Source: Catenibacillus scindens (GTDB taxonomy: Bacteria; Bacillota; Clostridia; Lachnospirales; Lachnospiraceae). Taken from it: a DNA stretch of 64,000 bases. The stretch spans positions 230,582 to 294,581 of the forward strand of contig NZ_JACHFW010000003.1 of the NCBI RefSeq assembly GCF_014202115.1. The letters are read 5' to 3'. A model generated the notes under the pieces. The model was given only the letters and a program-made list of their open reading frames with translations, ran no database searches and was not told where the DNA came from. Numbering within the stretch: position 1 is the first letter of the stretch; every line of letters starts with the position of its first letter. Positions 1 to 7,989 of this stretch are shown piece after piece. The position numbers and the translations under genes are program-made.

Positions 1-204
1 GATAAGGTGATACCCTTTGGATAAGCTGGTCCCGCCCTTAAATGTGACTGCCTTTTTCCACGGAGAGCGGTGGAACAGGTAATCCAGCGTCAGGCATACC
101 CAAAAATCCTTTTCCACAATGGCATCGTGAAGGCCGGTTTTTGCTGCAGTGTTATGAAACAGCTCCCGCCGGTCATCAGCCTGAAGTCTGGCAATCTCAA
201 TCAT
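1..204 (-). CDS. AbiEii-type nucleotidyltransferase toxin, N-terminal part (runs off window)
   Basis: Reading the minus strand from an ATG at 202-204 gives 68 codons open to the window edge. The peptide contains VEKDFWVCLTLDYLF and FKGGTSLSKGY, the hallmark of AbiEii/AbiGii toxins, where GGTSLSK is the nucleotide-binding GSxS-like motif of the DNA polymerase beta fold. Such toxins are reported to inactivate tRNA acceptor ends by adding nucleotides. The start overlaps the upstream antitoxin gene by 8 bases, the usual translational coupling of type IV AbiE modules. The C-terminal three quarters is outside the window, so its integrity cannot be judged. Confidence 0.88.
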   Translation of the reverse strand, partial: MIEIARLQADDRRELFHNTAAKTGLHDAIVEKDFWVCLTLDYLFHRSPWKKAVTFKGGTSLSKGYHLI

Positions 205-817
205 TTTCTCTTCCTCCTTTGCAGATCTCTTTAATCACAGTGTAAATCCAATCCGTTGCTTCGGCCCCTTCTGCAAGAAGTGCAGCCTTTTCATCTTCAT
301 TCAGCCTGCGGGAAAGCACCCGTATGGTTTTTTCGTCCACATTTTCTTTTCCCAGGGTCTTTAACGCCTGGATCACCAGGATCGTCATAGGCGACAGGCC
401 CGTGACCTCCTTATTGGTCCGGTGCTTAAATTCAATCTTTGTCTTATCCCATTCATAGGTTTTATAGGGTCCGTCACTGATATAAGACCATACTGCCGTT
501 ACCTGAGTAGACAGCCCCAGCATATTCAATGCGGTATCTCCACAGGGAGCGATCGTCCAATGATAACATCTCGCCAATGCTTTGGCAACCGCATCCGGGT
601 CCGCCGCCACATATTCCCCAAGGAGCTTACTGAATTTCGGCTTTTCAAAGACGCCTTTCAAAATACGCCGAAGTGTACCAGCCTGCACAAGCCGGTTCAA
701 GTTTCTGCGTATGGTCTCGCTGTCCGCTACATCCGAAAAATCGGAAACAATAAAAATCGTCCCATCAGGAGCCGCACCAATGCGTTTTTGAATCTCTTTC
801 GCATAACCATATGCCAT
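197..817 (-). CDS. AbiEi/DUF6088-type antitoxin and autorepressor
   Basis: A 206-residue protein with an N-terminal winged-helix region (about residues 1-75, with ETIRRNLNRLVQAGTLRR as the recognition helix and wing) and a C-terminal domain typical of AbiE-linked DUF6088 regulators. It should neutralise the adjacent toxin and repress the operon. The ATG at 815-817 is chosen because a GGAGGTG ribosome site lies 7 bases upstream; a GTG nine bases earlier falls inside that site. It overlaps the toxin gene by 8 bases. An inverted repeat sits directly upstream. Function is inferred from family and context. Confidence 0.8.
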   Translation of the reverse strand: MAYGYAKEIQKRIGAAPDGTIFIVSDFSDVADSETIRRNLNRLVQAGTLRRILKGVFEKPKFSKLLGEYVAADPDAVAKALARCYHWTIAPCGDTALNMLGLSTQVTAVWSYISDGPYKTYEWDKTKIEFKHRTNKEVTGLSPMTILVIQALKTLGKENVDEKTIRVLSRRLNEDEKAALLAEGAEATDWIYTVIKEICKGGREND

Positions 818-828
818 GCGTATCACCT

Positions 829-868
829 CCTTTTGTCCCGTTTATTATATATTATTCAGGACAAAAAG
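829..868 (-). promoter_or_regulatory. Candidate autoregulatory operator of the abiE pair
   Basis: An inverted repeat with arms CCTTTTGTCC (829-838) and GGACAAAAAG (859-868), 9 of 10 positions pairing, flanks an AT-rich core that can serve as a -10 region. It lies just upstream of the antitoxin ribosome site. AbiEi proteins are known to bind inverted repeats in their own promoter, so this is the probable operator. The rest of the 827-1004 gap shows no gene. Confidence 0.6.
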
Positions 869-1004
869 CAATAGTCCTGTCCCTTTTCGTAAAGATTTCC
901 CAAAGAAAGACTTCTTCATACATCATGGCAAGACAAAGATTGGTATCTTAGCAACCGACACAAGATGTATCCCGGTAACGAATAGCCAATGAATCTGCTG
1001 GTTT

Positions 1005-1940
1005 TCATTTTAATTTTTTTAATACCTCCCCAACATCCCCATCAATGCAAATGGAACGACCGGAAATTTCTTTCGGCGCGAAAGCGTCCCCCAGATTGAC
1101 ACAGGCATATGTTGCCTTTGGATTATCATAGGTCATCCGCCAGAAGCTATACTTGATAATCGTTGGCGTATTAAATCCAACGGCTGCTTCCAAAAACAAA
1201 ACTTTCATGTTTTTGTGTCTTCGGATAAACTCTGAATAGCGCCCGGCTGCCTGATGCCAGCCTTCATCCTCCACAAAGGTATCGTCCGCCCGAAGATTCA
1301 TGCTCATAGGTTTCCCGCATTTAGGACAGTATGGAACCAGCTCTGACGGCACGGTCATTTTAGGCACAGTCCCCTCCGGCAGAGTCAGATCTCCTCGCTC
1401 AGAGATCACATAGCCCTGAGCCTCCACCATTTTTTTGATGACCTCTTCATTGTCATATGTGGCCTGATGGCAGGGCACGCTGCACTGAAACAGGCCATAG
1501 TCCCCCTGGGTATAAAACATCCGGTGACGGTCAAACGCGGCTTTTTGAAAGCAGTGATCCACGTTGGTCGTCAGGACAAAATAATCTTTGTCCCTTACCA
1601 GTTCATAAAGATTCTGATACACCGGCTTCGGCGCGTCCATATACCGGTTAATATAAATATAACGGCTCCAGTAGGCCCAGTGTTCTTCCAGCGTATCAAA
1701 GGGATAAAAGCCTCCGGAATACATATCCTGAAACCTGTATTTTTCAATAAAATCATGAAAAGTTTCTTCAAACCGCCGGCCGGTGTAGGTAAATCCGGCG
1801 GATGCAGACAGTCCGGCGCCGGCGCCAATGATCACGGCGTCCGCGTTTTCCAGCGCTTCTTTAAGCCTTTCTGTTTCAGATATTTCTGTGGGATTCCAAC
1901 AGCCGTTCATAGATTTCATAGTCGCTGTCCTTGAAAACAT
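1005..1940 (-). CDS. Class M sirtuin (SirTM-like protein ADP-ribosyltransferase)
   Basis: A sirtuin-fold protein of up to 311 residues. Visible motifs: GAGAGLSASAGFTY (NAD-binding GAGxSxxxGIP equivalent), TTNVDHCFQKAAF (TQNxD equivalent), the class M signature GDYGLFQCS, and CPKCGKPM for the zinc knot. The residue matching the catalytic His of deacetylases is Gln (YTQGDYG), the hallmark of SirTM enzymes, which transfer ADP-ribose rather than deacetylate. It follows the zinc-macrodomain gene and overlaps its end. The ATG at 1938-1940 has GGAGGTGG six bases upstream; an ATG at 1917-1919 is an alternative. The lipoylated GcvH-L target and LplA2 ligase of the staphylococcal and streptococcal operons are not seen next to it. 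Confidence 0.85.
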   Translation of the reverse strand: MFSRTATMKSMNGCWNPTEISETERLKEALENADAVIIGAGAGLSASAGFTYTGRRFEETFHDFIEKYRFQDMYSGGFYPFDTLEEHWAYWSRYIYINRYMDAPKPVYQNLYELVRDKDYFVLTTNVDHCFQKAAFDRHRMFYTQGDYGLFQCSVPCHQATYDNEEVIKKMVEAQGYVISERGDLTLPEGTVPKMTVPSELVPYCPKCGKPMSMNLRADDTFVEDEGWHQAAGRYSEFIRRHKNMKVLFLEAAVGFNTPTIIKYSFWRMTYDNPKATYACVNLGDAFAPKEISGRSICIDGDVGEVLKKLK

Positions 1941-2667
1941 TAAAAACCACCTCCATAGAGTTGTGATGTGTCTGCTGATACTCTTTTACGGTCTCAATGG
2001 CGATCTGCGCCGCCAGCTCATTTGGGAAATGAAATTCCCCTGTGGATATACAGCAAAAAGCAATACTTTTTAATTCATAAGATGCCGCCAACTCCAGGCA
2101 GGAGCGATAGCAGTCTGCCAGCAGCTTCCGGCTCTCCCCAGTCACCTTCCCGTAAATAATAGGGCCTACTGTGTGCAGGATATAACGGCAGGGAAGATTG
2201 TAGGCTTTAGTTATTTTTGCCCGCCCTGTGGGCTCCTCAAAGCCCTGTCTGTCCATGATCCGGGCACACTCAAGGCGGAGCTGTATCCCGGCTGCGGAGT
2301 GGATGGCATTATCAATACAGCCGTGACAGGGGACAAAGCAGCCCAGCATCTGACTGTTGGCTGCATTGACAATGGCATCTGCGGCCAGGGTGGTAATATC
2401 CCCCTGCCACAGATATATCCCAGGCAGGACCGGCCTCAGATCCTCCAGCCTTGTAATTCCCTTTTTTTCCGTCTCCTCTTTCAAATATTCATCCTGAATC
2501 TCCAGAAATTCCCGGCTTATGGGAAGGGGCATACGGATATTCATCAGCGAACGGAGCAGCCGTCTTTTTCCATGACTGTCTGAAGGCACGGCAATAGTTT
2601 TATATTCTTCTTTTTCATGAAGTAACTGGTCGATCAAATATTCCAGACGTTCTTCCTGTGTCATCAT
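1876..2667 (-). CDS. Zinc-dependent macrodomain ADP-ribosylhydrolase
   Basis: A 263-residue protein with an N-terminal helical extension (about 1-85) and a macrodomain (about 86-260). Key stretches: GDITTLAADAIVNAANSQMLG (ADP-ribose binding), GCFVPCHGCIDNAIHSAAG (the Cys/His-rich zinc-macro signature), ILHTVGPI, and CCISTGEFHFPN for the phosphate loop. Zinc macrodomains remove ADP-ribose from targets modified by the partner SirTM, which lies immediately downstream and overlaps by about 65 bases, so writer and eraser are co-expressed. The start follows the ferredoxin-like gene stop by one base. The family assignment is strong; the cellular target here is unknown. Confidence 0.87.
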   Translation of the reverse strand: MMTQEERLEYLIDQLLHEKEEYKTIAVPSDSHGKRRLLRSLMNIRMPLPISREFLEIQDEYLKEETEKKGITRLEDLRPVLPGIYLWQGDITTLAADAIVNAANSQMLGCFVPCHGCIDNAIHSAAGIQLRLECARIMDRQGFEEPTGRAKITKAYNLPCRYILHTVGPIIYGKVTGESRKLLADCYRSCLELAASYELKSIAFCCISTGEFHFPNELAAQIAIETVKEYQQTHHNSMEVVFNVFKDSDYEIYERLLESHRNI

Positions 2668-2668
2668 C

Positions 2669-3066
2669 TCACCGTCTTTCTACAGCCTTTACAGGACAAA
2701 TCTCAAAACAATTTCCACAGTGCAGGCAATGTTCCTGACAAATCACCGCCGTTCCCCCGCGGATATCAATACAATTCTGAGGACATTGAGAAACACACCG
2801 TTTGCAGCCGGTACACCGGTCAGTCACAAAATAGCCGCTTTTAACCCCAGCCGCTCCACCAAAGGCAAAAGAGGCCCGCTCCACAGGCTTTTTTGAGAGA
2901 TCAAACCATTCTCCCGTCCCCTCGTAAATTTTAAATACAGCCCGCTCTCATCATAATCCATAATATCAATGGCGCATGTCACCGGCCGCCCTTTAGAATC
3001 CACTGTAGCAAAAACTGTGGAGTGAATCTCCTGGACAATATATTTTAAATATTTCTCTGCTTCCAT
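2669..3066 (-). pseudogene. PNPOx-like/2x[4Fe-4S] protein with internal deletion and frame change
   Basis: The N-terminal part starts at ATG 3064-3066 (AGGAGG upstream) and reads MEAEKYLKYIVQEIHSTV through YDESGLYL, the start of a flavin-binding pyridoxamine-oxidase-like domain. Near 2926-2934 the homologous frame changes: continuation in another frame gives FKIYEGTGEWFDL, KKPVERASFAFGG and then two ferredoxin clusters (CTGCKRCVSQCP and CLHCGNCFEICP). In intact family members about 65-70 residues separate these parts, so the flavin-domain core has been deleted and the frame shifted. The ferredoxin part remains open (2669-2884). It precedes the macrodomain and sirtuin genes. The intact length is recalled, not computed. 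Confidence 0.75.
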
Positions 3067-3148
3067 AAGTAAAACCTCCTGTGATTTATCATTCATATTG
3101 TAACCTTCATATCCGCCATCTCTGGCGGCTTAACTGCCTACTTTCATA

Positions 3149-3492
3149 TTACTGGTTCTTTTTTCCCTTTAAGAGCGGGGTCAGACGTTTATAAAGGAGC
3201 ATGGTAATCATGCTGATGGCAATGCCCTTCAGAAGATTAAATGGAAAGGCGTTAAACAGCACCACGTCCAGTTTTGTCCGGATGAATGGAATAAACTCGC
3301 CATTGGCCCGTAGGCAAAAGCGCCGATGAGAGCCGGAAGATCCGATAAATCCATCCGGGCGAAAGACGGCGACAAAGGCACAGGGAACTCAAAAAAAGCC
3401 AGTACAAAGGCAATTGCAGAAAGTACGGCGATCATTGTAAGCATGTACACGTTCTTAACCGATGTTTTCTTCCGAACTAAATATTTCTCCAT
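3149..3492 (-). pseudogene. RibU-like riboflavin ECF transporter S component, internally deleted
   Basis: The N-terminus (start 3492) reads as RibU: a first membrane helix, FFEFPVPLSPSFARMDLSDLP (riboflavin-site motif) and LIGAFAYGPMA. The open frame then degrades and stops at 3229. A second frame from about 3300 to the TAA at 3149-3151 reads DVVLFNAFPFNLLKGIAI and SMITMLLYKRLTPLLKGKK, the normal RibU C-terminus. About 80-90 residues between the two are missing, and the junction is out of frame, so the gene should be dead. No FMN riboswitch was recognised upstream; an imperfect hairpin (CAGTTTTCAG at 3523-3532 with CTGAGAACTG at 3552-3561) lies in the leader. Confidence 0.75.
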
Positions 3493-3658
3493 AGTCTCTC
3501 CTCCTCATAAAATTCTTCACAATCAGTTTTCAGCAGCTCCGTTGCCGGTCCCTGAGAACTGTTATTTTCCTATCCTGGAATCATTTTAGTTCTTTTCTTT
3601 TGATTTTTAAAGTAAGCACTTTATTGTGCCATGGTTACCTGGATGTAACTATTAGAAA

Positions 3659-3695
3659 TGAAAAAAGCCTCAGAGCAGCTACCTCCAAGGCTTTC
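3659..3695 (-). terminator. Terminator of the polyamine operon
   Basis: On the minus strand an imperfect hairpin with outer stem AAAGCCT/AGGCTTT is followed by a T6 run, about 10 bases after the nspC stop. This fits a Rho-independent terminator. Confidence 0.7.
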
Positions 3696-3705
3696 ATTTT
3701 ACATT

Positions 3706-4881
3706 TTACGACAACCGCCCTTTAAAGTCTTCATATCCAAAAGACTTCACCACGGTAATTTTTCCCTCTTTATCCCGCCACAGGATATCCGGCAGGGGCA
3801 TTCCGTTAAAGGTATTGGTCTTTACCATTGTATACAGGGCCATATCCTCAAAGACAATCCGCCTGCCCTCTACAAGTGGGCGGTCGAAAGAATAATCCCC
3901 GATCACGTCACCGGCCAGACAGGTCGGCCCTCCCAGACGGTAAGTGTATGGTTTCTCCTTTGCCTTTCCCGAATCCATCACCGGGGGACGGTAAGGCATC
4001 TCCAGAACGTCAGGCATATGGCAGGCCGCCGATGTATCCAGAATGGCCAGATGCATATCATTTTCCATAATCTCAAGAACACTGGACACAAGGTATCCGG
4101 CGTTTAACACCACAGCCTCGCCGGGCTCAAGATACACTTCCACATTGTAAGTGTTTTTCAGATGGGTGATGATCCGCTCCAGGCGGGGAATATCATATCC
4201 CGGTCGGGTAATATGATGACCGCCGCCAAGATTGATCCACTTCACCATGGACAGCCAGGGACCAAACTGTGTCTCCACTGCTTCCACTGTCTGTTCCAGG
4301 GCGTCAGAATCTTGTTCGCACAAAGTATGAAAATGCAGGCCGTCCAGCATAGTCATCACTTTGGGGTTAAAATTTTCCAAAGTTGTTCCAAGGCGTGATC
4401 CGGGAGCGCAGGGATCATAGATGGCGTGTCCTTCCTGAGTAGAACATAAAGGATTAAGGCGCAGTCCTATGGACTTTCCGGCAGCTTTGGCCTTGGCTCC
4501 AAACTTTTCCACCTGCGACGGTGAATTAAATACAATATCATCGGCACAGGCAAGGATATCGTCAAACTCTGACGGACGGTACGCCGGACAATATACATGG
4601 GTTTCTTTTCCAAAGTACTCCTGGCCAAGACGGGCCTCGTAGAGACCGCTGGCCGTTGTCCCGCACAGATACTGTCGGATCAGGGGATAGGCGTAAAACA
4701 TGGAAAATGCCTTCTGGGCCAGCAGAATCTTACATCCGGTGCGGTCCATAACCCCTTTTAAAATCTCAAGATTGTGGATGAGGCCCGCCTCATCCACAAC
4801 AAAACATGGTGTCTTTACATGCTCCCACCACGGTTCGGCGGAAATTTTTCCCGGCATTTCACTAAAAACTTCCTTTTCCAT
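3706..4881 (-). CDS. nspC: Carboxynorspermidine/carboxyspermidine decarboxylase
   Basis: A 391-residue alanine-racemase-fold PLP decarboxylase. PCFVVDEAGLIHNLEILK starts the barrel, LLAQKAFSMFYAYPLI carries the PLP lysine, LRLNPLCSTQEGHAIYDPC, FHTLCE, WINLGGGHHITRPGYD and EPGEAVVLNAGYL follow, and CLAGDVIGDY holds the family Cys/Asp active-site segment. It decarboxylates carboxyspermidine (or carboxynorspermidine) to the triamine. The start overlaps the stop of the dehydrogenase gene by one base (TGATG), indicating coupled translation. Last gene of the polyamine operon. Confidence 0.92.
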   Translation of the reverse strand: MEKEVFSEMPGKISAEPWWEHVKTPCFVVDEAGLIHNLEILKGVMDRTGCKILLAQKAFSMFYAYPLIRQYLCGTTASGLYEARLGQEYFGKETHVYCPAYRPSEFDDILACADDIVFNSPSQVEKFGAKAKAAGKSIGLRLNPLCSTQEGHAIYDPCAPGSRLGTTLENFNPKVMTMLDGLHFHTLCEQDSDALEQTVEAVETQFGPWLSMVKWINLGGGHHITRPGYDIPRLERIITHLKNTYNVEVYLEPGEAVVLNAGYLVSSVLEIMENDMHLAILDTSAACHMPDVLEMPYRPPVMDSGKAKEKPYTYRLGGPTCLAGDVIGDYSFDRPLVEGRRIVFEDMALYTMVKTNTFNGMPLPDILWRDKEGKITVVKSFGYEDFKGRLS

Positions 4882-6083
4882 CAGTCTACCAGTACCGGAT
4901 TATAAGATTCTTTCCATGGAAGTCCCCAGCGGTTAAGGGCGTCCATAAACGGGTCCGGATCAAACTCCTCAATATTGTGTACACCCGGTTTATTCCATGT
5001 ACCGGTCATAAGCATCATAGCGCCAATCATGGCCGGAACACCGGTAGTGTAAGCTACCGCCTGAGAGCCTACCTCTTTGTAGCACTCCTGGTGGTCGCAG
5101 ATATTATACAGATAGTAGTGCTTTTCCTTGCCGTCCTTTTTGCCCTGGAAAATGCAGCCGATGTTGGTCTTTCCCTTTGTCCTCGGTCCAAGAGTGGAAG
5201 GATCCGGAAGAACTGCCTTTAAAAACTGAAGAGGAACGATCTCTTTACCTTCAAACATAATCGGCTCAATGGATGTCATGCCTACATCTTCCAGGCATTT
5301 CAGATGAGTCAGGTAGCTCTCTCCAAAGGTCATAAAGAAACGGATACGCTTGATCCCTGGGATATTTAAGGCAAGGCTCTCGATCTCCTCATGGTGAAGA
5401 AGATACATATCTTTCTCCCCAACGCCCTCAAAATTATACACTCTCTTGATCTCCATAGGTTTTGTCTCAACCCAGTGGCCATCTTCCCAGTAGGAACCGT
5501 TGGCGGAAACTTCCCGGATATTAATCTCCGGATTAAAGTTTGTGGCAAATGGATAACCGTGGTCCCCGCCGTTACAGTCCAGAATATCAATATAGTTGAT
5601 CTCGTCAAATTCATGTTTTAAAGCGTAGGCGGAAAATACGCCGGTCACACCGGGGTCAAAACCGCTGCCAAGGAGGGCGGTAATACCGGCCTTTTCAAAG
5701 CGCTCTCTATAGGCCCACTGCCAGCTATATTCAAACTTCGCCGTATCTTCCGGTTCATAGTTGGCGGTATCCACGTAGTTGGTCTTTGTCGCCAGGCAGG
5801 CTTCCATAATGGTCAGATCCTGATAAGGCAGTGCAAGGTTTAAAACAACATCCGGTTTCACCTTCTCAATGAGAGCCACAAGTTCATCCACATTATTGGC
5901 ATCCACCTGGGCGGTTGTAATCTTTGTCTTTGTCTGTCCTTCCAGCTTTTCCTTTAAGGCATCACATTTGGACTTTGTACGGCTGGCAATACAAATCTCC
6001 TCAAACACTTCACTGTTCTGGCAGCATTTGTGAATAGCCACACTGGCTACGCCGCCGCATCCGATAATCAACGCTTTTCCCAT
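4881..6083 (-). CDS. Carboxynorspermidine/carboxyspermidine dehydrogenase (saccharopine dehydrogenase family)
   Basis: A 400-residue protein with an N-terminal Rossmann domain (GCGGVASVAIHKC glycine motif, residues about 7-20) and a saccharopine-dehydrogenase C-terminal domain (LLGSGFDPGVTGVFSAYA). The family condenses aspartate beta-semialdehyde with putrescine or diaminopropane and reduces the adduct with NADPH; nspC directly downstream then decarboxylates it. The start at ATG 6081-6083 has GGAGG eight bases upstream; an upstream extension lacks support. A GC-rich hairpin (GCCGCG/CGCGGC) lies in the 100-base gap to speB. Confidence 0.92.
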   Translation of the reverse strand: MGKALIIGCGGVASVAIHKCCQNSEVFEEICIASRTKSKCDALKEKLEGQTKTKITTAQVDANNVDELVALIEKVKPDVVLNLALPYQDLTIMEACLATKTNYVDTANYEPEDTAKFEYSWQWAYRERFEKAGITALLGSGFDPGVTGVFSAYALKHEFDEINYIDILDCNGGDHGYPFATNFNPEINIREVSANGSYWEDGHWVETKPMEIKRVYNFEGVGEKDMYLLHHEEIESLALNIPGIKRIRFFMTFGESYLTHLKCLEDVGMTSIEPIMFEGKEIVPLQFLKAVLPDPSTLGPRTKGKTNIGCIFQGKKDGKEKHYYLYNICDHQECYKEVGSQAVAYTTGVPAMIGAMMLMTGTWNKPGVHNIEEFDPDPFMDALNRWGLPWKESYNPVLVD

Positions 6084-6184
6084 AGCATTTTCCTCCTTCT
6101 GATATGAAAGTCCGTTACAATTGGCAGCCAGAAACACTGGCTTTCACTGGTTTTAGTGCCGCGCATCCCGCGGCATGTCAGTGT

Positions 6185-7039
6185 CTATAACGCCAGAAGC
6201 ATCTCCCTCACCAGCTTGCAGGCCACCATGGTGGATACCCCGCTGGCATCATAATGGGGAGAAAGCTCATTCACGTCGCAACTTACAACATTGGCATGAC
6301 CACAGACATAGGTCACTGCCTGACGCAGAGCGTCAAAACTCACTCCTCCAGGCTCCGGCGTCCCTGTTCCCGGAAAAATGGACGGATCTAAAACATCCAG
6401 ATCCACGGTAAAATACACCGGCGCATCTCCCAGTGATCTTACAGTCTCCTCAATACCTTCCAGATTAAAACGGTTGGTAAATACATGCTCTTTGCCCCAG
6501 GCAAATTCTTCCCGGTCTCCTGAGCGAATGCCAAACTGCCAGATCTTCCCGTCGCCGATAATCTCCCAGCAGCGGCGGATCACACAGGCGTGGGACCAAG
6601 ATACGCCAAGATACTCATCCCGCAGATCCGCATGGGCGTCCAGATGGATTATATTTATATCCGGATAGGCGCTGGCTGCTGCCCGGAAAGCTCCGAGAGT
6701 CACCAGATGCTCGCCGCCCAGCATAAACGGCAGTTTCCCTGCCTGAAAAATGGCTGTCGTCTGATTTTCAATGGCTTTTAAGGCCATCTCTGTATTTCCA
6801 AAGCACAGCTCCAGATCTCCGCAGTCCATGACCGGAGCGTCAATCAGGTCCTTATCCTGGTAAGGACTGTAGCTTTCAATCCCGTAGGACTCCCGGCGGA
6901 TGGCCCCGCTCCCGAACCGCGTGCCCGGACGATAGGACGTCGTCGAATCAAAAGGAGCGCCGAACAGGGCAATCTTTGCCTCCTTAAAAGGCTTATCGCA
7001 CTCAAGGAAGGTCTCCACGTTGTTAATCACAAACTCCAT
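6185..7039 (-). CDS. speB: Agmatinase-family ureohydrolase
   Basis: A ureohydrolase of about 284 residues with all manganese motifs visible: GGEHLVTLG, HLDAHADLRDEY and DLDVLDPSIFPGTGTPEPGG. It hydrolyses agmatine to putrescine and urea, or possibly N1-aminopropylagmatine to spermidine, since it lies between an aminopropyltransferase and the carboxyspermidine genes. The start is taken at ATG 7037-7039, 11 bases after GGAGG; a TTG at 7055-7057 inside that site is less likely. Third-from-last gene of the operon. Confidence 0.9.
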   Translation of the reverse strand: MEFVINNVETFLECDKPFKEAKIALFGAPFDSTTSYRPGTRFGSGAIRRESYGIESYSPYQDKDLIDAPVMDCGDLELCFGNTEMALKAIENQTTAIFQAGKLPFMLGGEHLVTLGAFRAAASAYPDINIIHLDAHADLRDEYLGVSWSHACVIRRCWEIIGDGKIWQFGIRSGDREEFAWGKEHVFTNRFNLEGIEETVRSLGDAPVYFTVDLDVLDPSIFPGTGTPEPGGVSFDALRQAVTYVCGHANVVSCDVNELSPHYDASGVSTMVACKLVREMLLAL

Positions 7040-7102
7040 AAACTTTGTATCCTCCAAACTCTAACACAGCGTAACAGTTCAGTCACCAGAAAGTCATCCA
7101 GA

Positions 7103-7966
7103 TCAGTCCGGCGTCAACTCCACATTGGCCAGCAGTTCTTCCACATAGGCCGGCAGATAGAAAGCACCTTTGTGGAGGGTTGTTGTATAATACCGGCATG
7201 GAATCCCTCTCTGATTCCACTCCGCCTCCCTGAGATCCTTCAGCGGATGGTACTTCTTTGACGCGAATCCAAAGAGCCAGTGTCCGGAAGGATAGGTGGG
7301 AATGTGGGCCTGGTACACCCGGCTGATAGGAAAGGACTCAACGATCCGCTTGTGAGCCCGCTGGCAGGCCACCGCGTCCTCCGGATAAAAGGGGCTTTCA
7401 TGCTGATTGACCATGATCCCGTCATCTTTAAGCGCCTTATAGCAATTTCCGTAAAACTCCCGGGTAAACAGCCCTTCCCCCGGACCGAAGGGATCTGTGG
7501 AATCCACAATAATGAGATCATAACGGTCGTGGCAGGCGCGGATAAACCTAAGACCATCCTCATAGTGGATGTGAACCCGCTCGTCATCCAGCCATCCGGC
7601 CGTCTGAGGCAGATATTTTTTACAGACTTCCACCACCTGCTCATCAATTTCCACCATATCAATGTTTTCGATATCCTTATAGCGCACCAATTCCCGGATC
7701 ACTCCCCCGTCCCCGGCGCCGATAACAAGAACATTTTTAACGCAGGGATGCACCGCCATAGGTACATGGGTGATCATCTCATGATAAATAAATTCATCCT
7801 TTTCTGTCAGCATCATATAACCGTCCAATGTGAGAAAACGGCCGAATTCCGGGGATTCAAACACATCAATCCGCTGAAATTCACTCTGTCCGCTGTATAA
7901 CTGACGGTCCACCCGGATGGACATTTTCACATTAGGCGTATGTTTTTCTGAAAACCAAAATTCCAT
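7103..7966 (-). CDS. speE: Spermidine synthase-type aminopropyltransferase
   Basis: A 287-residue aminopropyltransferase. MEFWFSEKHTPN is the typical Firmicutes SpeE start, preceded by AGGAGG at good spacing. Motifs: GGVIRELVRY with upstream VLVIGAGDGG (decarboxylated-AdoMet site), VEIDEQVVEVCKKYLP, DLIIVDSTDPFGPGEGLFT (catalytic Asp and gatekeeping loop), and HIPTYPSGHWLFGFAS. It transfers an aminopropyl group to putrescine or agmatine. It lies 23 bases downstream of speA, and its decarboxylated AdoMet is supplied by speD at the head of the operon. Confidence 0.93.
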   Translation of the reverse strand: MEFWFSEKHTPNVKMSIRVDRQLYSGQSEFQRIDVFESPEFGRFLTLDGYMMLTEKDEFIYHEMITHVPMAVHPCVKNVLVIGAGDGGVIRELVRYKDIENIDMVEIDEQVVEVCKKYLPQTAGWLDDERVHIHYEDGLRFIRACHDRYDLIIVDSTDPFGPGEGLFTREFYGNCYKALKDDGIMVNQHESPFYPEDAVACQRAHKRIVESFPISRVYQAHIPTYPSGHWLFGFASKKYHPLKDLREAEWNQRGIPCRYYTTTLHKGAFYLPAYVEELLANVELTPD

Positions 7967-7989
7967 AGATACCTCCTGTCCCAAATGAG

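Noticed and set aside
3493..3658. FMN riboswitch upstream of the RibU-like gene
   Set aside because: The gap is short and lacks the conserved FMN-box sequences; only an imperfect hairpin is present.
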